From contig NZ_MVHU01000040.1 in assembly GCF_002086285.1 (NCBI RefSeq), positions 1 to 34,984 on the forward strand: 34,984 nt of DNA, read 5' to 3'. Positions 31,768-34,984 of the stretch are shown in pieces (position 1 is the first letter of the stretch; each line of letters opens with the position of its first letter). Both the position numbers and the translations under genes were made by a program. The notes under the pieces were generated by a model, which was given only the letters and a program-made list of their open reading frames with translations, was not told where the DNA came from and ran no database searches. Source of the DNA: Mycolicibacter kumamotonensis (lineage in GTDB: Bacteria; Actinomycetota; Actinomycetes; Mycobacteriales; Mycobacteriaceae).

Positions 31768-33045
31768 ATGAGCATTTTCGAAACCCTTGAATCCGAGGTA
31801 CGGAGTTATTGCCGGTCGTGGCCGGTGACGTTCGACCGCGCGAAGGGCTCCCGGATGTGGGACGTCGACGGCAACGAATACGTGGACTTCTTCGCCGGCG
31901 CCGGCGCGCTCAACTACGGCCACAACCACCCGGACCTGCGTGGCCCGCTGCTGGAGTACCTGAGCTCGGACCGGGTGGTACACAGCCTGGACATGAACAC
32001 CGCTGCCAAGGGCGCGTTCTTGGAGCGGTTCAACGAGGTGATCCTCAAACCGCGCGGGCTGGACTACCGGGTGCAGTTCCCCGGCCCCACCGGAACCAAC
32101 GCGGTGGAGTCGGCGCTGAAACTGGCCCGCAAGGTCACCGGCAAGGAAAGCATCATCAGCTTCACCAACGCATTTCACGGCATGACGCTGGGCGCGTTGA
32201 GTGTCACCGGTAACTCGATGAAGCGCGGCGGAGCCGGCATTCCGCTGGTGCACGCCACCCCGATGCCCTACGACAACTACCTCGACGGCGTCACCCCGGA
32301 CTTCATCTGGTTCGAGCGACTGTTGCAGGACAGCGGCAGCGGCCTCAACGAGCCGGCCGCGGTGATCGTCGAGACCGTGCAGGGCGAAGGCGGGATCAAT
32401 GTGGCCCGGCTGGAATGGCTGCACGGGCTGGCCGAACTCTGCAAACGCCACGAGCTGCTGCTGATCGTCGACGACGTCCAGATGGGTTGCGGACGCACCG
32501 GACCGTTCTTCAGCTTCGAGGCGGCCGACATCGTCCCGGACATCGTCTGCCTGTCCAAGTCGATCAGCGGCTACGGGCTGCCGATGGCGCTGACGCTGTT
32601 CAAGCCCGAACTCGATGTGTGGGAGCCCGGCGAGCACAACGGCACCTTCCGCGGCCAGAACCCGTCCTTCGTCACCGCCACCGCGGCGCTGAACTTCTGG
32701 ACCGACAATCTGTTGGAGAAGCAGGTGATTCGCAAGGGCGAGCAGATCGACCAGGCGCTGCGCGAGGTGATCGAACCCTTCGACGGGGTCGAGACCCGTG
32801 GCCGTGGCCTGATCCGGGGTGTGGCGTTCGAGCGACCCGAGTTGGCGGGTGCCGTGCAGAAGGAGGCGTTCGCCCGGGGGCTGCTGTTGGAGACCTCGGG
32901 ACCCGAAGGTGAGGTGCTGAAGCTGATGCCGCCCTTGGTCATCGACGACGACGACCTGTCCGAGGGCCTGACCATCGCGGCGGAATCGATCGAGGCCGTC
33001 GCCGCCCGTGAACTCGTCGGAACTACCTCAGGAGCCAATCGATGA
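31768..33045 (+). CDS. ectB: diaminobutyrate--2-oxoglutarate aminotransferase EctB
   Basis: EctB transaminates L-aspartate-4-semialdehyde with glutamate to L-2,4-diaminobutyrate, the first committed step of ectoine synthesis. The 425-residue class III PLP enzyme has MWDVDGNEYVDFFAGAGALN, FPGPTGTNAVESALKLARKV (phosphate-binding region), FHGMTLGALSVTGN and LIVDDVQMGCGRTG with the PLP aspartate. CLSKSISGYGLPM carries the Schiff-base lysine near residue 264. Length and motifs are those of EctB rather than of general ornithine or acetylornithine transaminases. It has a strong ribosome binding site, GGAGGA. The stop overlaps ectC (ATGA), so ectB, ectC and ectD are tightly coupled. Confidence 0.97.
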   Translation: MSIFETLESEVRSYCRSWPVTFDRAKGSRMWDVDGNEYVDFFAGAGALNYGHNHPDLRGPLLEYLSSDRVVHSLDMNTAAKGAFLERFNEVILKPRGLDYRVQFPGPTGTNAVESALKLARKVTGKESIISFTNAFHGMTLGALSVTGNSMKRGGAGIPLVHATPMPYDNYLDGVTPDFIWFERLLQDSGSGLNEPAAVIVETVQGEGGINVARLEWLHGLAELCKRHELLLIVDDVQMGCGRTGPFFSFEAADIVPDIVCLSKSISGYGLPMALTLFKPELDVWEPGEHNGTFRGQNPSFVTATAALNFWTDNLLEKQVIRKGEQIDQALREVIEPFDGVETRGRGLIRGVAFERPELAGAVQKEAFARGLLLETSGPEGEVLKLMPPLVIDDDDLSEGLTIAAESIEAVAARELVGTTSGANR

Positions 33046-33449
33046 TCGTTCGTACCCTTGCCGAGATCAAAGGCACCGACCGCGACGTGCAGGCCAAGAC
33101 CTGGAACAGCCAGCGGCTGCTGCTGGCTCGGGACGGGCAACGGTTCTCCCTGCACGAGACCATCCTCTACGCCGGCACCGAGACCTCGATGTGGTACGCC
33201 AACCACGTCGAGGCGGTGTACTGCGTCGGCGGCGAAGGTGAGCTGACCAACGAGGAGACCGGCGAGGTGCACCCGCTTCGCGACGGCACCCTTTACCTGC
33301 TCGACGGGCACGAGCACCACCGCGTCACCGCCCACACCGACCTGCGCATGGTATGCGTGTTCGACCCGCCGGTCACCGGTCAGGAGGTGCACGACGAGAC
33401 CGGCGCCTATCCCCTGCTCACCGAGGAGACCCAGGAGGCCGCGTCTTGA
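33042..33449 (+). CDS. ectC: L-ectoine synthase EctC
   Basis: EctC closes N-gamma-acetyldiaminobutyrate to ectoine by water elimination; it is a small metal-dependent cupin. The 135-residue protein starts MIVRTLAEIKGTDRDVQAKT and has the EctC block WNSQRLLLARDGQRFSLHET. The iron ligands known for the family fall exactly at E57 (NHVEAVYCVGGEGE), Y85 (GTLYLLDGHEHH) and H93. The ATG overlaps the ectB stop (ATGA), and the stop overlaps the TTG start of ectD. A complete active site and normal length indicate an intact pathway. Confidence 0.97.
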   Translation: MIVRTLAEIKGTDRDVQAKTWNSQRLLLARDGQRFSLHETILYAGTETSMWYANHVEAVYCVGGEGELTNEETGEVHPLRDGTLYLLDGHEHHRVTAHTDLRMVCVFDPPVTGQEVHDETGAYPLLTEETQEAAS

Positions 33450-34336
33450 CCACTGCTGTCACCGACAACTACCCCACTCGCAACAACGTGGCGATCGGCA
33501 TCGAGCCGCGGCGTGACCCGGTGGTGTGGGCGACGGATGCCGGCAGTGGGCCCCTGCCACCCGCCGGCGTCGAGGCTTTCGACGCCGACGGATTCCTGTC
33601 CGTCAACGCCTTGGTGGACGCCGACGTCGTCGCGGACCTGCGCAACGAGCTCGACCGGCTGCGCGCCGACCCGGCGCTGGCGGCCGACGAGCGCTCGATC
33701 TGCGAACGCGACAGCGGCCAGATCCGGTCGATCTTCGAGGTGCACCGGATCAGCCCGGCGTTCGCCGCCCTGGTCGCCGATCAGCGCCTGGTCGGCCCGG
33801 TCCGCCAGTTGCTCGGCTCGGAGGTGTACGTGCACCAGAGCCGGGTCAATTTCAAGCCGGGCTTCAACGGACGAGAGTTCTACTGGCACTCCGACTTCGA
33901 GACCTGGCACGCCGAGGACGGCATGCCCGCCCCGCGTGCGATCAGCGTTTCGGTGGCCCTCACCGAGAACCTGGACACCAACGGTTCGCTGATGATCATG
34001 CCCGGCTCGCACCGGTGGTTCGTGTCGTGCCCGGACGAGACGCCACCGGATCACTACCGCTCATCGCTGAAGCAGCAGGAGGTCGGCACCCCCGACGACG
34101 ACAGTCTGACCTGGATGGCCGACCAGCACGGCATCCGTCAGATCACCGGCCCGGCCGGGTCGGCGGTGTTCTTCGACAGCAACTGCATGCACGGGTCGAG
34201 CAGCAACATCACGCCCTACCCGCGATCGAACGTCTTCATCGTCTACAACAGCGTGGAGAACACCCTGGTGGAGCCGTTCGGCGCCGCCACTCCGCGGCCG
34301 ACTTTCATCGCCAGCCGCACCTTCAACCCGGTGTAG
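33446..34336 (+). CDS. ectD: ectoine 5-hydroxylase EctD
   Basis: EctD is a non-haem Fe(II)/2-oxoglutarate dioxygenase that turns ectoine into 5-hydroxyectoine, a stronger protectant against heat and desiccation; it needs O2. The 296-residue protein has the EctD signature FYWHSDFETWHAEDGMPAPR with iron ligands H148 and D150. The third ligand is H249 (NCMHGSSSN), and the 2-oxoglutarate-binding arginine is at about R260 (PYPRSNVF). The start is TTG at 33446, seven bases after AGGAGG; it overlaps the ectC stop (TTGA). The frame is open earlier inside ectC but shows nothing of the family there. A DUF3830 gene follows eight bases later. Confidence 0.96.
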   Translation: MTTAVTDNYPTRNNVAIGIEPRRDPVVWATDAGSGPLPPAGVEAFDADGFLSVNALVDADVVADLRNELDRLRADPALAADERSICERDSGQIRSIFEVHRISPAFAALVADQRLVGPVRQLLGSEVYVHQSRVNFKPGFNGREFYWHSDFETWHAEDGMPAPRAISVSVALTENLDTNGSLMIMPGSHRWFVSCPDETPPDHYRSSLKQQEVGTPDDDSLTWMADQHGIRQITGPAGSAVFFDSNCMHGSSSNITPYPRSNVFIVYNSVENTLVEPFGAATPRPTFIASRTFNPV

Positions 34337-34344
34337 AGACTGCT

Positions 34345-34836
34345 GTGGCTCGTTTCCTGTCGATCACACTGACCAGCCGTGGTGTGTCCTGTCGGGCGCG
34401 ACTGCTCGACGACCAGGCTCCCCGGACCTGCGCCGTGGTGTGGGATGCGTTGCCGGTCGCCGGCCAGGCCTACCACGGCAAATATGCCCGCAACGAGGTG
34501 TACACGCTGCTGCCGCCGATGGGCACACCGGGACGGGAGAACACCACGGTGACGCCGATCCCGGGCGACGTCTGTTTCTTCAGCTTCGACGCCGGCGACA
34601 TCGGTAATCCCGCCTACGGTTATGAGGAAGGCGGGCAAGGGAATTCACCGCTCGGCGCGACCGATCTGGCGATCTTCTACGGCCGCAACAACCTGCTGCT
34701 CAACGGCGACGTCGGCTGGGTGCCGGGCAATGTGTTCGCGACGATCGAAGAGGGGCTGGCCGAGATGGCGGCCGCGTGCAACGACCTGTGGATGGCCGGC
34801 GCGATCGGCGAACGGCTGGCCTTCGCGCGGGCTTAG
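34345..34836 (+). CDS. DUF3830 (cyclophilin-like) protein, unknown function
   Basis: A 163-residue protein without signal peptide or membrane segment. It reads MARFLSITLTSRGVSCRARL, then LLDDQAPRTCAVVWDALPVA, YHGKYARNEVYTLLPPM, TPIPGDVCFFSFDAGDIGNP, AYGYEEGG, DLAIFYGRNNLLLNGDVGWV and PGNVFATIEEGLAEMAAAC. This pattern matches DUF3830, a small cyclophilin-like barrel family with no assigned activity that I know of. No cyclophilin catalytic set can be claimed. It starts with GTG at 34345, eight bases after ectD, so it is very likely in the ectoine transcript. Position suggests a role in (hydroxy)ectoine metabolism or control, but nothing in the sequence proves it. The family call is from recognition, not search. 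Confidence 0.8.
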   Translation: MARFLSITLTSRGVSCRARLLDDQAPRTCAVVWDALPVAGQAYHGKYARNEVYTLLPPMGTPGRENTTVTPIPGDVCFFSFDAGDIGNPAYGYEEGGQGNSPLGATDLAIFYGRNNLLLNGDVGWVPGNVFATIEEGLAEMAAACNDLWMAGAIGERLAFARA

Positions 34837-34845
34837 TTCCCCCGG

Positions 34846-34903
34846 CGAACAGACACAGAATCGCACGAATCGCCCTCGGACAGTGCGATTCTGCGGCTGC
34901 TCG
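34846..34903. repeat. interspersed inverted repeat, copy B
   Basis: Arms CGAACAGACACAGAATCGCA (from 34846) and its partner ending at 34903 match at 18 of 21 positions around a 16-base centre. It starts 10 bases after the DUF3830 stop, where it could act as a transcription terminator. It is the same family as copy A at 26400-26457; both are preceded by a CCGG(G)CG-type string. Confidence 0.8.
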
Positions 34904-34984
34904 TGGTCTAGGACTCTGCTGAATTAGTGGCCTGAGGGGCGGGGTGCCTCGTGGCGCTTGTTGGCGCTGATCTGAAGTCAGACC
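34904..34984. other. window end, no gene assigned
   Basis: The last 81 bases after repeat copy B hold no start with a convincing frame. GGACTCTGCTGAATTAG at about 34911-34927 has the look of an insertion-sequence terminus, but no transposase or matching end is inside the window. I assign nothing. Confidence 0.3.

Noticed and set aside
34904..34984. Insertion-sequence end at the right edge
   Set aside because: The string GGACTCTGCTGAA is suggestive, but no transposase, matching terminal repeat or target duplication can be seen within the window.

Overview
The window reads as a chromosomal segment of a non-tuberculous Mycobacterium (high G+C, frequent GTG starts, short or overlapping gene junctions). 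Its gene order closely follows the M. tuberculosis block from coaD (Rv2965c) to the Rv2994 transporter, as I remember that genome. The family calls rest on translated motifs and remembered orthologues, not on a database search.

Layout. 1-288: 3' end of a 13E12-type (DUF222/HNH) protein. 303-7304, minus strand: lipN, a DsbA-like thiol oxidoreductase and its VKOR partner, pyc, rsmD and coaD, mostly with tiny gaps or overlaps. 7303-8989, plus: two tandem aldo/keto reductases. 9146-13742, minus: DAK2 (FakA-like) protein, recG and an exported DUF1524/HNH nuclease. 13941-14132, plus: rpmB with its own promoter and a hairpin at the ribosome binding site. 14297-15955, minus: thiL and ung. 15996-16541, plus: DUF3515 protein. 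16557-18724, minus: gpsA and ddl. 18818-22699, plus: fbiD (coenzyme F420), ppk1 (polyphosphate) and mutT1. 22747-25644, minus: leuC, leuD and hupB. 25690-26992, plus: an IclR regulator divergent from leuCD, then an FDOR-type flavin/F420 protein. 27047-29638, minus: an FAH-family hydrolase, gltX, tRNA-Gln and tRNA-Glu, closed by a bidirectional terminator.

29788-34836, plus: an MFS transporter and then an ectoine/5-hydroxyectoine cluster, ectA, ectB, ectC and ectD, ending in a DUF3830 protein of unknown function. This osmolyte cluster is the accessory part of the window. In M. tuberculosis the MFS gene is followed by leuB instead. EctB makes diaminobutyrate from aspartate semialdehyde, EctA acetylates it, EctC cyclises it to ectoine, and EctD hydroxylates ectoine.

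Points for a second look: the DUF3830 gene coupled to ectD; an unexplained 188-nt segment with a strong hairpin between ectA and ectB; a family of short interspersed inverted repeats (two good copies and one eroded copy); a probable CTG start for rsmD; the lipN and reductase start codons sharing one CATG; a probable leaderless IclR gene with an operator-like palindrome; and a 42-bp tandem repeat in the hupB tail. I see no CRISPR array, no complete insertion sequence and no gene-free stretch longer than 300 bases. No wholly new system is evident. The best candidates for new biology are the DUF3830 protein and the ectA-ectB leader.
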